A stretch of 64,000 bases of DNA from Brevibacillus sedimenti (GCF_020923495.1 NZ_CP064048.1:3721001-3785000); one strand, 5' to 3'. Positions 46,076 to 55,950 are shown, numbered from the stretch's first letter. Made by a program: numbers and translations. Notes: a model not told the origin generated them from the letters alone.

Positions 46076-47539
46076 TTAGTGTATAACCGCACCGCTGCCC
46101 TCTTCTTTGCCGGCTGCCCCGGCAGGAAGCGGATCAAAAGAGGGTGGAGCAATGATGTCGGGCGGCGGAAGATTGGCGGGCGGCTGCTCGGCTTCGGGGC
46201 TGGTGCTTGGCGGCGGAGACGATTGCTGTCCGCCCGTTCCGCCCGAAGCGGGAATGTCCGCTGGGGAGTTGTCCGTTCTCCCTTTTCCGGCCGACACGTC
46301 ACCGGAATCAGCCGGTTTGGACTTGCCGCCGTTGAGTGCCGGCGTGGAACCGGCAGCCGATTGGCCGGTTTTCCCTGCCTGTTTGGAAGCTCCCGTCTTC
46401 CCGTTTCCAGCCGTCTGTTTGCTTGGCGCTGTCGTCTTTTTTTGTTCCGCGCGTGCGTACTCGGCAACGGCCGCCTCGCTCAAGGTTGCGCCTGTTGTGA
46501 CCTTCATGGCGCTTTGCAGGGCGGAGCGGACCTGATCCATCTTCTCTTTGGGCCACAGCGTGTACAGGAGGCGGGAATCCCACACGGCGCCATTGTCCAG
46601 CGAAACGATCCGCTCCGAGGAAAAGCTGGTGAAATCGAGGGCCAATCCGGTGATCTGCTCTTTGGACAGATCGGTTTTGATGTGCTGGCCCGCTGTCTCC
46701 AGAATGGCGAACGCGTTCCTGAGGCCATTCATCGACGTCACTTTGTCGGCCACCGCCCTGATCACTTCCTGCTGCCGCCGGTTGCGGTCAAAATCGCTGG
46801 AGTCGTAAGCGTGTCCCCGCCGGTCCACACGGTGGCGGACAAAGCCGAGAGCCTGCTCGCCGTTCAGCACCTGCCGTCCCTTTTTCAGACGCTTGTAGAC
46901 GCCCCCTTGGGGCAGTTCATAGACGAGGTCGCGGTCGACCGTCACCTCTACCCCGCCCAGCTTGTCAATCACTGCGGTGAAGCCTTCAAAGTCAAACAGG
47001 ACGTAATGCTGCACCGGGATGCCCATCATCGCTTCGACCGTTTTTTTCAACAGCGAGACGCCGTTTTCGGTCACCGGCTCACCTCGCTGCTCTGCGCGAA
47101 TCCGCACGCTTTCCCCGGCGGCAAACACGCTGTTGATCTTGTGGTAACCCGGGTAGCCCGGCATCTGGACGCGGGTGTCGCGCGGCAGAGAGACCATCGT
47201 CACCCGCTGCGCATCGGGATCGACGACGGTCAGAATCAGCACGTCGGTGTTTAACATGCCCCCCAATTTCCGGGTGTCGGTCCCGATAATCAGCACGGAA
47301 AGCGGCTTCTTTTTCTCGTACGCCTGCTGCGTTGCAGGCTCGTCCGGCAGCTTGTACGGGTCATTCGTAATCGTCCCCAGGGTTTCGTTGATCCGGGTGA
47401 AGCTGTAGGCGGCTCCGGCTGCCAGCATACACAGAATCAGACAGCCCGCCAGCAGCAGACGCATTCCCCATGTCCGCCGTCTCCGTCTGGCGCGGCGCCC
47501 CTTTTGTGCAGGAGCAGTCGCTTCATCCGTCTTCCGCAT
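46076..47539 (-). CDS. LytR-CpsA-Psr (LCP) family cell-wall polymer ligase
   Basis: A 487-residue membrane-anchored protein. A basic N-terminus (GRRARRRRRTWG) and one transmembrane segment (LLLAGCLILCMLAAGAAYSF) precede an extracytoplasmic LCP domain: LSVLIIGTDTRKLGGMLNTD, MVSLPRDTRVQMPGYPGYHK with the catalytic arginines, FEGFTAVIDKLGGVEVTVDR, and FVRHRVDRRGHAYDSSDFDR NRRQQE in two pieces. LCP proteins attach teichoic acids or other glycans to peptidoglycan. Residues from about 370 form a Lys/Gly/Pro/Ser-rich low-complexity tail of over 100 residues, unusual but seen in some LCPs. It is monocistronic, divergent from the FAD oxidoreductase. Confidence 0.92.
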   Translation of the reverse strand: MRKTDEATAPAQKGRRARRRRRTWGMRLLLAGCLILCMLAAGAAYSFTRINETLGTITNDPYKLPDEPATQQAYEKKKPLSVLIIGTDTRKLGGMLNTDVLILTVVDPDAQRVTMVSLPRDTRVQMPGYPGYHKINSVFAAGESVRIRAEQRGEPVTENGVSLLKKTVEAMMGIPVQHYVLFDFEGFTAVIDKLGGVEVTVDRDLVYELPQGGVYKRLKKGRQVLNGEQALGFVRHRVDRRGHAYDSSDFDRNRRQQEVIRAVADKVTSMNGLRNAFAILETAGQHIKTDLSKEQITGLALDFTSFSSERIVSLDNGAVWDSRLLYTLWPKEKMDQVRSALQSAMKVTTGATLSEAAVAEYARAEQKKTTAPSKQTAGNGKTGASKQAGKTGQSAAGSTPALNGGKSKPADSGDVSAGKGRTDNSPADIPASGGTGGQQSSPPPSTSPEAEQPPANLPPPDIIAPPSFDPLPAGAAGKEEGSGAVIH

Positions 47540-47802
47540 GCGTCGTCAACTCCTCAATCCCATTGTACGTGGCGTTTGGCTCGACGATTCTACCTTTTCT
47601 GGAAAAAATATGTATAATTTTATCACAATTTTGTCTGGCTTTGTAGAATGATGATAGGTTCCCAAAATGGGATCAGGTGCCGGCCTGTTCCGTCCGGAAG
47701 GCCCGCCCTCCAGAACGCACTTGCGCTCCCCACAGGAAAACGGTAGTCTAAAATTATCCAAGATAGAAACCGGAACGATCACGGGAAGCGGAGGGGCTGA
47801 GT

Positions 47803-48717
47803 GTGGAACACGTACAGGTGCTGATCGCCGGCGGCGGCATCGCCGGGTTGTCTGCTGCCATCTGGTGTGAACGGCTCGGATTGTCCTGTGTCCTGGTGGA
47901 AAAAAACGATCGGCTCGGCGGGCAGCTTTCGGACATCCACAACCAAATTTGGGACTTTCCACCGCGTGTATACCCGGATGGCGCGGCCTTGCTGGACGAA
48001 CTGCTCGCCCATCGATCAATTCGCGCACTCCGTCCCCGCCTTGGGGAAGCGCTCCGCTCGATCGATCTCGACAAGCACCTGGTCCATACCGACAAGACCG
48101 TGTACCTGGCCGACTACCTGATTATCGCGACGGGCGTGCGCCCCAATCGGATTCCCGCCCTCGTCGGCTGTTCGCGGGTGCTGCAGCCGTGGTTCTCCAC
48201 CACCTCGCAGGGAACCGCTGTCGCCGGCCAGGATGTCGCGGTGATCGGAGGCGGTGATCGGGCGGTGGAAAGCGCCTGCAACCTCCTGCCCCACGTCCGC
48301 AGCCTCTACCTCCTCGTCCGCAGCGATCGGCTGCGAGCCCGTCCGCAGTGGGTGGAGCGCCTTCGCCCTCACCCTTCTCTCCACGTGCTGTGGGAGACAG
48401 TGGTGAGCGACTGCCGGGAGCAAAACGGCAAAGCCGTGCTCACCCTGGACTCCCCCCGCTCCGACACGCCGCAAACGCTCGTCGTCGATTGGGTCCTGCC
48501 GCGAATCGGCGTGCGCGGGAATAGCGAGGGGTTGGGACAACTGCCTGCCTTGGAAGGCGGGTATCTGCAGACCGACATCAACCTGCGGGTGGGTGCTGAT
48601 TGGATCTACGCCATCGGTGACATCACCAACGGCGCCGCTTATGCCAGCCTGTCACTCGCCGTCGGCCAGGCGATGAAGGCGGTCAAGCACATTTCACTTC
48701 AGGTCCCGTCGCTGTAG
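47803..48717 (+). CDS. FAD/NAD(P)-dependent oxidoreductase (thioredoxin-reductase-like, no CxxC)
   Basis: A 304-residue flavoprotein. Start GTG at 47803 behind GGAGGGG. The FAD motif is VLIAGGGIAGLSAAIWCERLG, DRLGGQLSDIHNQIWDFP follows, and a second Rossmann motif is DVAVIGGGDRAVESACNLLP. The C-terminal FAD-binding segment is WIYAIGDITNGAAYASLSLAVGQAMKAV in sense. The redox CxxC of thioredoxin reductases is absent (WFSTTSQGTAVAGQ is at that place), so it is closer to YumC-type ferredoxin/flavodoxin-NADP reductases or an uncharacterised reductase. A Nudix gene follows 44 bases later; they may be co-transcribed. Confidence 0.8.
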   Translation: MEHVQVLIAGGGIAGLSAAIWCERLGLSCVLVEKNDRLGGQLSDIHNQIWDFPPRVYPDGAALLDELLAHRSIRALRPRLGEALRSIDLDKHLVHTDKTVYLADYLIIATGVRPNRIPALVGCSRVLQPWFSTTSQGTAVAGQDVAVIGGGDRAVESACNLLPHVRSLYLLVRSDRLRARPQWVERLRPHPSLHVLWETVVSDCREQNGKAVLTLDSPRSDTPQTLVVDWVLPRIGVRGNSEGLGQLPALEGGYLQTDINLRVGADWIYAIGDITNGAAYASLSLAVGQAMKAVKHISLQVPSL

Positions 48718-48760
48718 CCGATCGCGTCTAGTGACCATCCGGACAAAAGGAGCCGTGATC

Positions 48761-49234
48761 ATGTACTCGTTCGTCGATAATTTTGGCCTGCCGGTGACGC
48801 TCACGTTTGACCCGGCCGTCTACCGAAACCGGCGTGCCCTGCATGTACTGGTTTTTCCGTTTTGGCAGGGCCGGCTGGTTTTTACCCGCCACCGCACGCG
48901 GGGCATCGAGCTGCCCGGAGGCAAGGTGGAGCCGGGTGAGTCCAGTCTGGCTGCCGCGATCCGGGAAACCTACGAGGAAACCGGTGCCACGCTGGAGGCG
49001 ATCGAGCGCATCGGCCAGTACACCGTCAACCACAATCTGGTCAAGGATATCTACGTTGCCCGCGTGCTGGACCTGGAAACGGAGCCGCCCGGTGCCGACG
49101 TTGCTGAACGGGTGTTGTTCGAACAAATACCGCTCCAGGTACGGAATGATCCCCGCTTCAGCCGCTATCTGTACGACGATGTATACCCGCTGGCGCTGGA
49201 GCGGGCACGCCGCCATCCGTTTGCGACAACGTGA
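48761..49234 (+). CDS. Nudix hydrolase, YtkD-like nucleoside triphosphatase
   Basis: A 157-residue Nudix protein. I start at 48761 (MYSFVDNFGLPVTLTFD), with AAAAGGAG ten bases upstream, rather than the GTG at 48731. The Nudix box is GGKVEPGESSLAAAIRETYE with ETGA after it (G-x5-E-x7-R-E-x2-E-E-x-G). The N-terminus matches YtkD, the B. subtilis enzyme hydrolysing 8-oxo-dGTP and other NTPs. It would thus clean oxidised nucleotides. A T-tailed terminator follows. Confidence 0.82.
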   Translation: MYSFVDNFGLPVTLTFDPAVYRNRRALHVLVFPFWQGRLVFTRHRTRGIELPGGKVEPGESSLAAAIRETYEETGATLEAIERIGQYTVNHNLVKDIYVARVLDLETEPPGADVAERVLFEQIPLQVRNDPRFSRYLYDDVYPLALERARRHPFATT

Positions 49235-49269
49235 CAGGCATCCCCCAACCGTGGGCGATGCCTGTTTTA
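49234..49269 (+). terminator. Terminator after the Nudix gene
   Basis: ACAGGCATC (49234-49242) pairs with GATGCCTGT (49257-49265), followed by TTTAGCTTTT on the plus strand. The converging MFS gene ends at 49267. Confidence 0.8.
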
Positions 49270-50664
49270 GCTTTTGCCTTTTTCCTTTTTCCCGCTCAAC
49301 AGATGGTTGACCAGATCGTTTGGGTCAAACCCCATCCTGCGCACCGCTTCTGCCCGCTGTCTCTCCTCCTCGCTCTCCGCCTGGATTCCCAGGATCTCCG
49401 CCGCCTGACGCATTGCTTCCATGTCTTTTTCCTGCTTGTCTTCCGCTTTTGCCTGTTGGCCGGAAGCCTCCTGGGAAGCTGCCTGCTGCGGTTTTAGAAA
49501 GAACAGCGCGACCACCGCAAACAAGGCGGTTATGCCGGCAATGGAGTAAAACATCACGTTGCGGGAAATGCCCAACAGCCAGGTAAACACCGGCGGTCCC
49601 ACAGCTACGCCGATAAACCGGACGCCGCTGTACAGCGACGTGATCATGCCCCGTTCCGCCTTTTTCACGGCCCCGACGATCATGCTGTTGAGACAGGGCA
49701 GGATCATGCCTGTTCCGACACTGCCGATCACCAGCACCCCGATCAACAGGTACACCCCTTGTACGAAACTGGCGATCACGTAGGAGGCGGCCAAAAGAAA
49801 CATCCCGACGATCACGAACAGGCGCATCAGGCGCAGCTTTTTTTTGATGATCAGGCCGGTCAGGTATGCGACGATGCTCATGACCAGCAGCGGGATGGCC
49901 AGGAAACCGCCCTTCAGCACGCCGTCGATCTTGAACGTCTCTTCCAGCAGATCGGACAGGTAAAACAGCACGCCAAACAGTGTGAACAGGCAGATGCTGC
50001 CGATAAAGAACGCCGGCACCAGCCAACGTCCGTGCTGCCGAAACACCTGTCCGATGGATCGGAGATACTGGCCGACCTGCACCGGCTGTTTCTCCTGCTT
50101 GTTTTCCCGGGTACAAAACAAAAACAGCAGCACGATCACTCCGCAGATGATCGGAAACGCGAGAAACACCATGTACCAGGTAATCATGGCCAACAGCGCG
50201 CCAATAATCGGACTGAGCACCTTGCCCAAGCCGTTGGATGTCTCCATCAAGCCCAGCGCCCGGCTTTCCGCCGCCCCGTTAAACAAGTCGCCCACCATGG
50301 CCAGCGCAATCGGGGCAGTCCCGGCAGCACCGATCCCCTGCAGGACCCGTCCAGTCATGATGATCCCGTACGGCTTGTCCAACCAGAGCGCCGCCAATCC
50401 GGCCAACAGACCGCCCGCCCCGTACAGAATCAGAGACAGGGTCACGACGATTTTGCGTCCAAACCGGTCGGACAGATAGCCCGCCAGCGGAATGACGACG
50501 CCCGCCGCGATGGAAAACGCGGTAATCACCAGGCTCGTCTGCAAGCCCGTCAGCTGCAGCTTGGCTTTCATCGTGGGCAGGACGGGGATCAACATCGAGT
50601 TTCCCAACACCATGACAAGCGGAATGCCCACCAGTCCTATCAGGTTTTTCGTGTTCTGTGCCAT
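49267..50664 (-). CDS. MFS transporter
   Basis: A 465-residue protein with 12 predicted membrane helices. Start at 50664 (MAQNTKNLIGLVGIPLVMVLG) behind GAGGGTG; the frame to 50829 is within the upstream gene. The MFS motif A is YLSDRFGRKIVVTLSLILYG in the 2-3 loop, and GRVLQGIGAAGTAPIALAMVG lies in helix 4. A soluble Gln/Glu/Lys-rich tail of about 65 residues follows the last helix (FFLKPQQAASQEASGQQ onward). It follows the enolase-superfamily gene by 14 bases, so it may import or export that enzyme's substrate; a drug exporter is also possible. Confidence 0.88.
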   Translation of the reverse strand: MAQNTKNLIGLVGIPLVMVLGNSMLIPVLPTMKAKLQLTGLQTSLVITAFSIAAGVVIPLAGYLSDRFGRKIVVTLSLILYGAGGLLAGLAALWLDKPYGIIMTGRVLQGIGAAGTAPIALAMVGDLFNGAAESRALGLMETSNGLGKVLSPIIGALLAMITWYMVFLAFPIICGVIVLLFLFCTRENKQEKQPVQVGQYLRSIGQVFRQHGRWLVPAFFIGSICLFTLFGVLFYLSDLLEETFKIDGVLKGGFLAIPLLVMSIVAYLTGLIIKKKLRLMRLFVIVGMFLLAASYVIASFVQGVYLLIGVLVIGSVGTGMILPCLNSMIVGAVKKAERGMITSLYSGVRFIGVAVGPPVFTWLLGISRNVMFYSIAGITALFAVVALFFLKPQQAASQEASGQQAKAEDKQEKDMEAMRQAAEILGIQAESEEERQRAEAVRRMGFDPNDLVNHLLSGKKEKGKS

Positions 50665-50678
50665 ACCGTACACCCTCG

Positions 50679-51797
50679 TCACGCGTATGCGCTGCCATCC
50701 CAGCACAACGCTTTGATAATCTGCCAATCCGGCTGGACGCCGATGCCCGCTCCTCGCGGCAGGGTCACCTGTCCATTGACCGGAGCTATTGGAAAAATGC
50801 AGGTAAACGGATTGTCCATGACGTCCCACTCCACCGGTTCAATCGGGTCGGCGTCCATTTTGCTCCACGCCGGGAGACACGCCTGCGCGTATATCGCGTA
50901 CAGCCGCGTTAGCGATCCGTCAAACACGTGCGGAGAGACGCGGTGTCCAAACTGCCGCCCCATCTGCAGCATGAAGCGAAAGCTGTCCACCCCGGTCGCA
51001 TGCATCGGATCGGGCTGGATGATATCAAGCGCTCCCTGTTTCAACAGCGGCACGTACTGGTAGCAGTGGATCAGATTTTCGCCCCCGGCCAGCGGAATTG
51101 ACAACGCCTGCCGCAATTTGGCGTACTCTTCCGTCCGCTCCATCGGCATCGGCTCTTCCAGCCACATCCAGCTTTCATAACGGGAAAAGACATGCTCCCA
51201 CTGTCGGGCAGCAGCCAGATCGTAACTTTGATTGGCGTCTACCGCCACCTGGACGTCTGCGGGCAGCGATGCCATCAGCCGCTCGATGTGACGGCGGTCC
51301 TCCTGCCAGGAACGGCCGCCGATCTTCACCTTGATGCGGCGAAATCCGGCCTGCACCTGTCGTTCCACCAGCCGGACGGAATGCTCCGCCCAATCAGGAC
51401 GCTCGCTGTAGGATTGAAAGGACGCGTACACCGGGATGCTGGTGTGGTACGCCCCGCCCCACAGCTCGCAGACGGATAAACCGGCCAGCTTGGCAGTAAT
51501 CTCGGTCAGGGCCATGCTGACGGCCGCTGCCGAGCGCTGATGCCATTTGCTGATCACTTCCACCAGGCGCAGGCGGTCCGTCACCCGTTTGCCGATGAGG
51601 TACGGGATGATGCGCTCGCGAAATCCCTTGTCCAGCGTCGGCAGCCAGTCTACCGCTTCTCCCCATCCGTCTGCCCCGGAGGTCGTGACGATGCGGATCA
51701 GGTAACAGGCGCGGTACTTCTTGTAGCCGTTGGCGTCGCCGTACGGCTGCGTCAACCGATAGAGCAGCGGGTAGGTCTCCACGCGTTCGATCTGCAT
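50679..51797 (-). CDS. Enolase-superfamily (mandelate racemase/muconate lactonizing type) enzyme
   Basis: A 372-residue member of the mandelate racemase/MLE group. The catalytic K-x-K is in FRRIKVKIGGRSW. Metal ligands are D in VAVDANQSYD, E in WMWLEEPMP and E in LAGGENLIH. An H in VSPHVFDG suggests the mandelate-racemase/acid-sugar-dehydratase subgroup. These enzymes abstract the alpha proton of a carboxylate; the substrate here is unknown, a sugar acid being most likely. It starts 12 bases after the zinc-finger gene stop with GAGGAG as ribosome site, and is followed by the MFS gene. It is not a convincing menC, since no menaquinone genes are near. Confidence 0.85.
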   Translation of the reverse strand: MQIERVETYPLLYRLTQPYGDANGYKKYRACYLIRIVTTSGADGWGEAVDWLPTLDKGFRERIIPYLIGKRVTDRLRLVEVISKWHQRSAAAVSMALTEITAKLAGLSVCELWGGAYHTSIPVYASFQSYSERPDWAEHSVRLVERQVQAGFRRIKVKIGGRSWQEDRRHIERLMASLPADVQVAVDANQSYDLAAARQWEHVFSRYESWMWLEEPMPMERTEEYAKLRQALSIPLAGGENLIHCYQYVPLLKQGALDIIQPDPMHATGVDSFRFMLQMGRQFGHRVSPHVFDGSLTRLYAIYAQACLPAWSKMDADPIEPVEWDVMDNPFTCIFPIAPVNGQVTLPRGAGIGVQPDWQIIKALCWDGSAYA

Positions 51798-51809
51798 CCG
51801 ATGTGCTCC

Positions 51810-52571
51810 TCACAACAGGTCGTCGCGCCCTTCGCGCTCCGCCCGCTCCTGCAGATACGCTTCGTAATCGAGAAACAAGCCTTTGCCTTCCCCTTTGCGC
51901 ATGTACTCCTCATACGTGCCGCTGCGCATGAAATTGACGCTCTCCGGACCGTGGTAGCCGTCGATGTCCGTGTAGCCGATCTGCTCGATGGCCTCGACGG
52001 CTCCGTCCGCCTCGTCGCTTTCCACGTACATTTCCTTGTAGTCGGTCTTGTCGTTGTCCACATAGGAAAATGGCGTGCTTGACGTTCCCCACGACTCGAC
52101 AATCTGCCAGGCGTCCTCTCCGTCAAAGCTGTTCTGTCCTTCTTTTTCGTCCAGCGAGGTGCGGCCGAACGGCGGCTGCAAGAACTCCTCCTCGATCGGA
52201 CGAGACTGGTTGATGTTGGGTGCCGCCGCGTGTTCCTTGCAGGTTTGAGCGTAGGGCAGCGCCTCCAGCCGCTCTTCCGGGATGGGCTGCCCGCAGACGG
52301 TGCAGAGCCCGTACGTCCCTTCGTCCATGCGGGTAAGCGCCTGGTCAATCTCCTTTAACGTCTCCCGGTCCAGACTGTCCAGTGCGAGATCTTTTTCACG
52401 CTCAAACAGCTCACTGCCAATGTCGGCCGGGTGATTGTCGTACATGGAAAACTCCTGCAGGGATGTCGCCATCGGCTCCCGCATGCCGTAGTGGGCCTGC
52501 ACCCGCTCCTCCAGCTCACGTTTTTCCTGCATCAGCCGTTCCCTGAACCGAGCCAGCTTTTCCTTGTCCAC
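51810..52571 (-). CDS. TraR/DksA-type zinc-finger protein (YteA/YlyA-like)
   Basis: A 253-residue protein. I choose the GTG at 52571 (VDKEKLARFRERLMQEKREL) behind GGAGGG. The N-terminal helical coiled coil is followed by the family segment SMYDNHPADIGSELFEREKDLAL, then the zinc finger CTVCGQPIPEERLEALPYAQTCKEH. The C-terminal 110 residues are acidic (WGTSSTPFSYVDNDKTDYKE and on). YlyA of B. subtilis occupies the same place after ileS and affects sigma-G gene expression; YteA is a paralogue. The two cannot be told apart here with certainty. Enolase-superfamily and MFS genes follow without a visible terminator. Confidence 0.85.
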   Translation of the reverse strand: MDKEKLARFRERLMQEKRELEERVQAHYGMREPMATSLQEFSMYDNHPADIGSELFEREKDLALDSLDRETLKEIDQALTRMDEGTYGLCTVCGQPIPEERLEALPYAQTCKEHAAAPNINQSRPIEEEFLQPPFGRTSLDEKEGQNSFDGEDAWQIVESWGTSSTPFSYVDNDKTDYKEMYVESDEADGAVEAIEQIGYTDIDGYHGPESVNFMRSGTYEEYMRKGEGKGLFLDYEAYLQERAEREGRDDLL

Positions 52572-52716
52572 GCATGCCACCCTCCTCTGTTTGCTTTTCT
52601 TGGTGTAGTATGTCTTGCCGGCCGCGAAAATAACCCACGGCCAGTCCCTTGCCTGCCCCGCGTGAGCCGACATCGCTCTGACAACCCTTTCTGCCGTGGG
52701 GGAGGAACCCTGTGGA

Positions 52717-52761
52717 CAAAAAAACAGCCCTGCCTCACCGCAGGGGCACAGGCAGAGCTGT
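52717..52761 (-). terminator. Terminator after ileS
   Basis: The minus-strand arms ACAGCTCTGCCT and AGGCAGGGCTGT (plus 52750-52761 and 52724-52735) are followed by a seven-base T run. Confidence 0.85.
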
Positions 52762-52787
52762 ACTGTTTGTCAGATTGTGAGATTAAA

Positions 52788-55574
52788 TTATTCAGCCACG
52801 TGGGCGTAGTGTTCGTGTACGATCGTCACGCAGCGCTGGCAGAGGCTCGGATGGGCGCTGTCCGCCCCGACGTCCTGCTTCACCACGCGGCAGCGCTCGC
52901 ACTTGACCCCGTCAGCAGGTGCGACGACGACTGCGATGCCCTCCAGCACAGCTGCTTCGCTCGGCACGCTGGCGCCATGCGGATGCAGATCTACATGGGC
53001 GACGATGAACAGGTCGGCCAGGTCATCCATGGCGGACAAGACCCGCGCAACCTCTTCGGTTTGCGGATAGAGCGCCAGTTTGGCGTCGACGGAGTTGCCG
53101 AACACTTTGTTGCGGCGTGCTTCTTCCATCGCTTTCAGCACTTCGTCGCGCACCGCCAGGAACGCGTCCCACTTGCTCTCCATGTCTGCCGCGAAGCCGA
53201 GATGCTGTTCGTTTGCCTCCGGCATGTCGGTCAGCTGCACGCTTTCCTCGGCTACGCCCGGGATGTAGCTCCACACTTCGTCTGCGGTGTGCGGCAGGAT
53301 CGGCGCCACCAGTTTGACCAGGTTCAACAGGCAGTCGTACATGACGGTCTGCGCGGCGCGGCGCTTGATGCTGTCGGGCGCTTCCACATAGAGCCGGTCT
53401 TTGCAGATGTCCAGATAAAAGGCGGACAGGTCAATGACGCAGAAGTTGTGAACAGCGTGGAACACCGTGTGGAATTGATAGTCGTCGTACGCCTTGCGCA
53501 CCCGTTTGACCACTTGGGCCGCCTTGGCCAGCACGTAGCGGTCCAATTCGCCCAGCTGCTCGTACGGGACGCGGTCCTTCGCCGGGTCGAACCCGTTCAG
53601 GTTGCCCAACAGGAAGCGGAACGTGTTGCGGATCTTGCGGTACACTTCGGCGATTTGGTTGAGGATCGCGTCGGAAATCCGCACGTCCGCCTGGTAATCC
53701 ACGGACGCTACCCACAGGCGCAGGATGTCCGCCCCCAGCTTGTCGATCACCTCTTGCGGCACGACGACGTTGCCGAGCGACTTGGACATTTTGCGTCCTT
53801 CGCCGTCGAGGGCAAAGCCGTGGCTCAGCACCGCCTTGTACGGCGCCGTTCCGTATACGGCCACCGAGGTGGAGAGCGACGAGTTGAACCAGCCGCGATA
53901 CTGGTCCGATCCTTCCAGGTAGAGGTCAGCCGGCCATTTCAGTTCTTCCCGCTCTCTCAACACTGCTTCGTGGCTGGAGCCGGAGTCGAACCACACGTCC
54001 ATGATGTCTGTCTCTTTGCGGAACTCCGTGCAGCCGCACTTTTCGCAGGTCAGGCCCGGCGGCACCAGTTCACTCGCTTCACGGGCAAACCAGACGGAAG
54101 AGCCTTCTTTGCGGAACAGCTCCGCGATGTGATCGATCGTCGTGTCGTTGATCACCGGTTCGTTGCAGGATTTGCAGTAGAAGATCGGGATGGGTACGCC
54201 CCAGACGCGCTGACGGGAGATGCACCAGTCGCCGCGGTCGGCCACCATGTTGGCCAGGCGCGTTTCGCCCCAGTGCGGAAGCCACTGCACGTTTTTGATC
54301 GCTTCCAGCATCTGTTCGCGGAAGCCGTCGATCGACGCAAACCACTGCTCGGTCGCCCGGTAGATGACCGGCTTTTTCGTCCGCCAGTCGTGCGGGTACG
54401 AGTGGGTGATGAAGCCGAGCTTCAAGAGCGCTCCCGCTTCTTCCAGCTTTTGTGTAACCGCCTTGTTGGCATCCTCGTAGAACATGCCTTCAAAACCTGG
54501 TGCTTCGGCCGTCATCTTGCCCTCATGGTCAACCGGGCAAAGCACGCCGAGACCGTATTTCTGGCCGATGTTGAAGTCGTCTTCCCCGTGTCCCGGAGCG
54601 GTGTGAACGCAGCCCGTACCGGCGTCCAGGGTGACGTGTTCGCCCAGGATCAGCGGAGACGGACGGTCGTAGAACGGGTGGGCCGTCACGACGCCTTCCA
54701 GTTCACTTCCCTTGAAGGTAGCCAGAACCTCTACGTTCTCCCAGCCGATCTCCTTGGACGCTGCTTCCAAAAGACCGTTCGCCAGCAGGAATTTGCGGTC
54801 GTCCGCATTCACTACGTTGTACTCCAGTTCCGGGTGAATGGAGATGGCCAGGTTGGCCGGAATCGTCCACGGTGTGGTGGTCCAGATGACAACGCCGGTG
54901 TCCGTGTCCAGTTTGCCCTTGCCGTCGGTCACTTGGAAGCTGACGTAAATGGATGGCGAGCGCTTGTCCTTGTATTCGATTTCCGCGTCCGCCAAAGCCG
55001 TCTCAGACGACGGGGACCAGTATACGCAGCGCAGCCCCTTGTAAATGTAGCCTTTTTTTGCCATCTCACCGAAGATGCGGATTTGCCGCGCTTCATACTC
55101 CGGTTTCAGCGTCACGTACGGATTTTCCCAGTCGCCGCGAACGCCCAGCCGCTTGAATTGGTCCCGCTGCTTTTCGATGTAGGACCAGGCGTACGCTTCA
55201 CAGCGTTTGCGGAATTCGTTTACCTCGATGTTGCGGCGGTCCAGCCCCTCAGCATTGATAATCGCCTGTTCGATCGGCAGACCGTGGGTGTCCCAGCCGG
55301 GAACGTACGGCGCGCAGAAACCGGCCATCGACTTGTAGCGAACGATGATGTCCTTGAGAATCTTGTTCAGCGCGTGGCCGATGTGAATGTTTCCGTTGGC
55401 ATACGGAGGACCGTCATGCAGCACGAACAACGGACGCCCCTTTGTCCGCTCCTGCACTTTCCGGTAAATCTCCTGCTCATCCCAGCGGGCCTGTATCTGC
55501 GGTTCCCGGGTCGGCAGGTTGCCGCGCATGGGAAAATCGGTTTGGGGCAGCGATAATGTTTTGCTGTAATCCAT
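52788..55574 (-). CDS. ileS: Isoleucyl-tRNA synthetase
   Basis: A 928-residue class I synthetase charging tRNA-Ile. The HIGH motif is in [20 protein letters not shown] and the KMSKS motif in [10 protein letters not shown]. The CP1 editing domain contains [16 protein letters not shown]-terminal zinc site is [20 protein letters not shown] followed by CQRC. Length and ending fit the mupirocin-sensitive bacterial IleS1 type. The T-box leader at 55604-55910 makes expression respond to uncharged tRNA-Ile. It follows divIVA, as in B. subtilis. Confidence 0.97.
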   Translation of the reverse strand: MDYSKTLSLPQTDFPMRGNLPTREPQIQARWDEQEIYRKVQERTKGRPLFVLHDGPPYANGNIHIGHALNKILKDIIVRYKSMAGFCAPYVPGWDTHGLPIEQAIINAEGLDRRNIEVNEFRKRCEAYAWSYIEKQRDQFKRLGVRGDWENPYVTLKPEYEARQIRIFGEMAKKGYIYKGLRCVYWSPSSETALADAEIEYKDKRSPSIYVSFQVTDGKGKLDTDTGVVIWTTTPWTIPANLAISIHPELEYNVVNADDRKFLLANGLLEAASKEIGWENVEVLATFKGSELEGVVTAHPFYDRPSPLILGEHVTLDAGTGCVHTAPGHGEDDFNIGQKYGLGVLCPVDHEGKMTAEAPGFEGMFYEDANKAVTQKLEEAGALLKLGFITHSYPHDWRTKKPVIYRATEQWFASIDGFREQMLEAIKNVQWLPHWGETRLANMVADRGDWCISRQRVWGVPIPIFYCKSCNEPVINDTTIDHIAELFRKEGSSVWFAREASELVPPGLTCEKCGCTEFRKETDIMDVWFDSGSSHEAVLREREELKWPADLYLEGSDQYRGWFNSSLSTSVAVYGTAPYKAVLSHGFALDGEGRKMSKSLGNVVVPQEVIDKLGADILRLWVASVDYQADVRISDAILNQIAEVYRKIRNTFRFLLGNLNGFDPAKDRVPYEQLGELDRYVLAKAAQVVKRVRKAYDDYQFHTVFHAVHNFCVIDLSAFYLDICKDRLYVEAPDSIKRRAAQTVMYDCLLNLVKLVAPILPHTADEVWSYIPGVAEESVQLTDMPEANEQHLGFAADMESKWDAFLAVRDEVLKAMEEARRNKVFGNSVDAKLALYPQTEEVARVLSAMDDLADLFIVAHVDLHPHGASVPSEAAVLEGIAVVVAPADGVKCERCRVVKQDVGADSAHPSLCQRCVTIVHEHYAHVAE

Positions 55575-55603
55575 GACCTGTTTTCACTCCTACTTGGTAT
55601 AAA

Positions 55604-55910
55604 TAAAAAGCCTTCCCCCATCCCAAAAGGGACGAGAGAAGGCTCCCGTGGTACCACCCTGATTGAACGGAACGGCCCTGCCGCAAAGCAGACGGATGCC
55701 GCTCCGCTCCACTCGTTTCATTCGTAACGGGAATGACGCGCTCCCTTACTCGCCCGCCGGACGTGACGCCGGCAGCCGGCTTTCAGTTGTGAACTCCCGG
55801 GTGATTTTCGGCGACGGCAACTGGCCGGGCTTTCACCTCTCCCCGGCTCTCTGGGCAGTGCTTGGTCACGTACTCTTCCCGTTCATCGTCGATCCAGTGA
55901 TGAAAAGTTT
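55604..55910 (-). promoter_or_regulatory. T-box riboswitch of ileS
   Basis: The minus strand carries the T-box AGGGTGGTACCACGGGAGCC (plus near 55640-55659), followed by a terminator (GCCTTC...GAAGGC, 55610-55643) and TTTTTATTT. Upstream is a long Stem I region with the GA-rich segment GAACGGGAAGAGTACG. An ATC (plus 55803-55805) is at a plausible specifier position and would read tRNA-Ile. This fills the 376-base gap between ileS and divIVA. Confidence 0.93.
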
Positions 55911-55950
55911 GCAAATATTATAGTACCATCATGGCCTGAACGTCAACGGT

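Noticed and set aside
50679-51797. Possible menC (o-succinylbenzoate synthase)
   Set aside because: Same superfamily, but length, the HVFDG histidine and lack of men neighbours favour the mandelate racemase/acid-sugar group.
52431-55556. Plus-strand open frame of more than 1000 codons
   Set aside because: It is wholly antisense to ileS, whose motifs are unambiguous. High G+C codon use leaves long antisense frames open.
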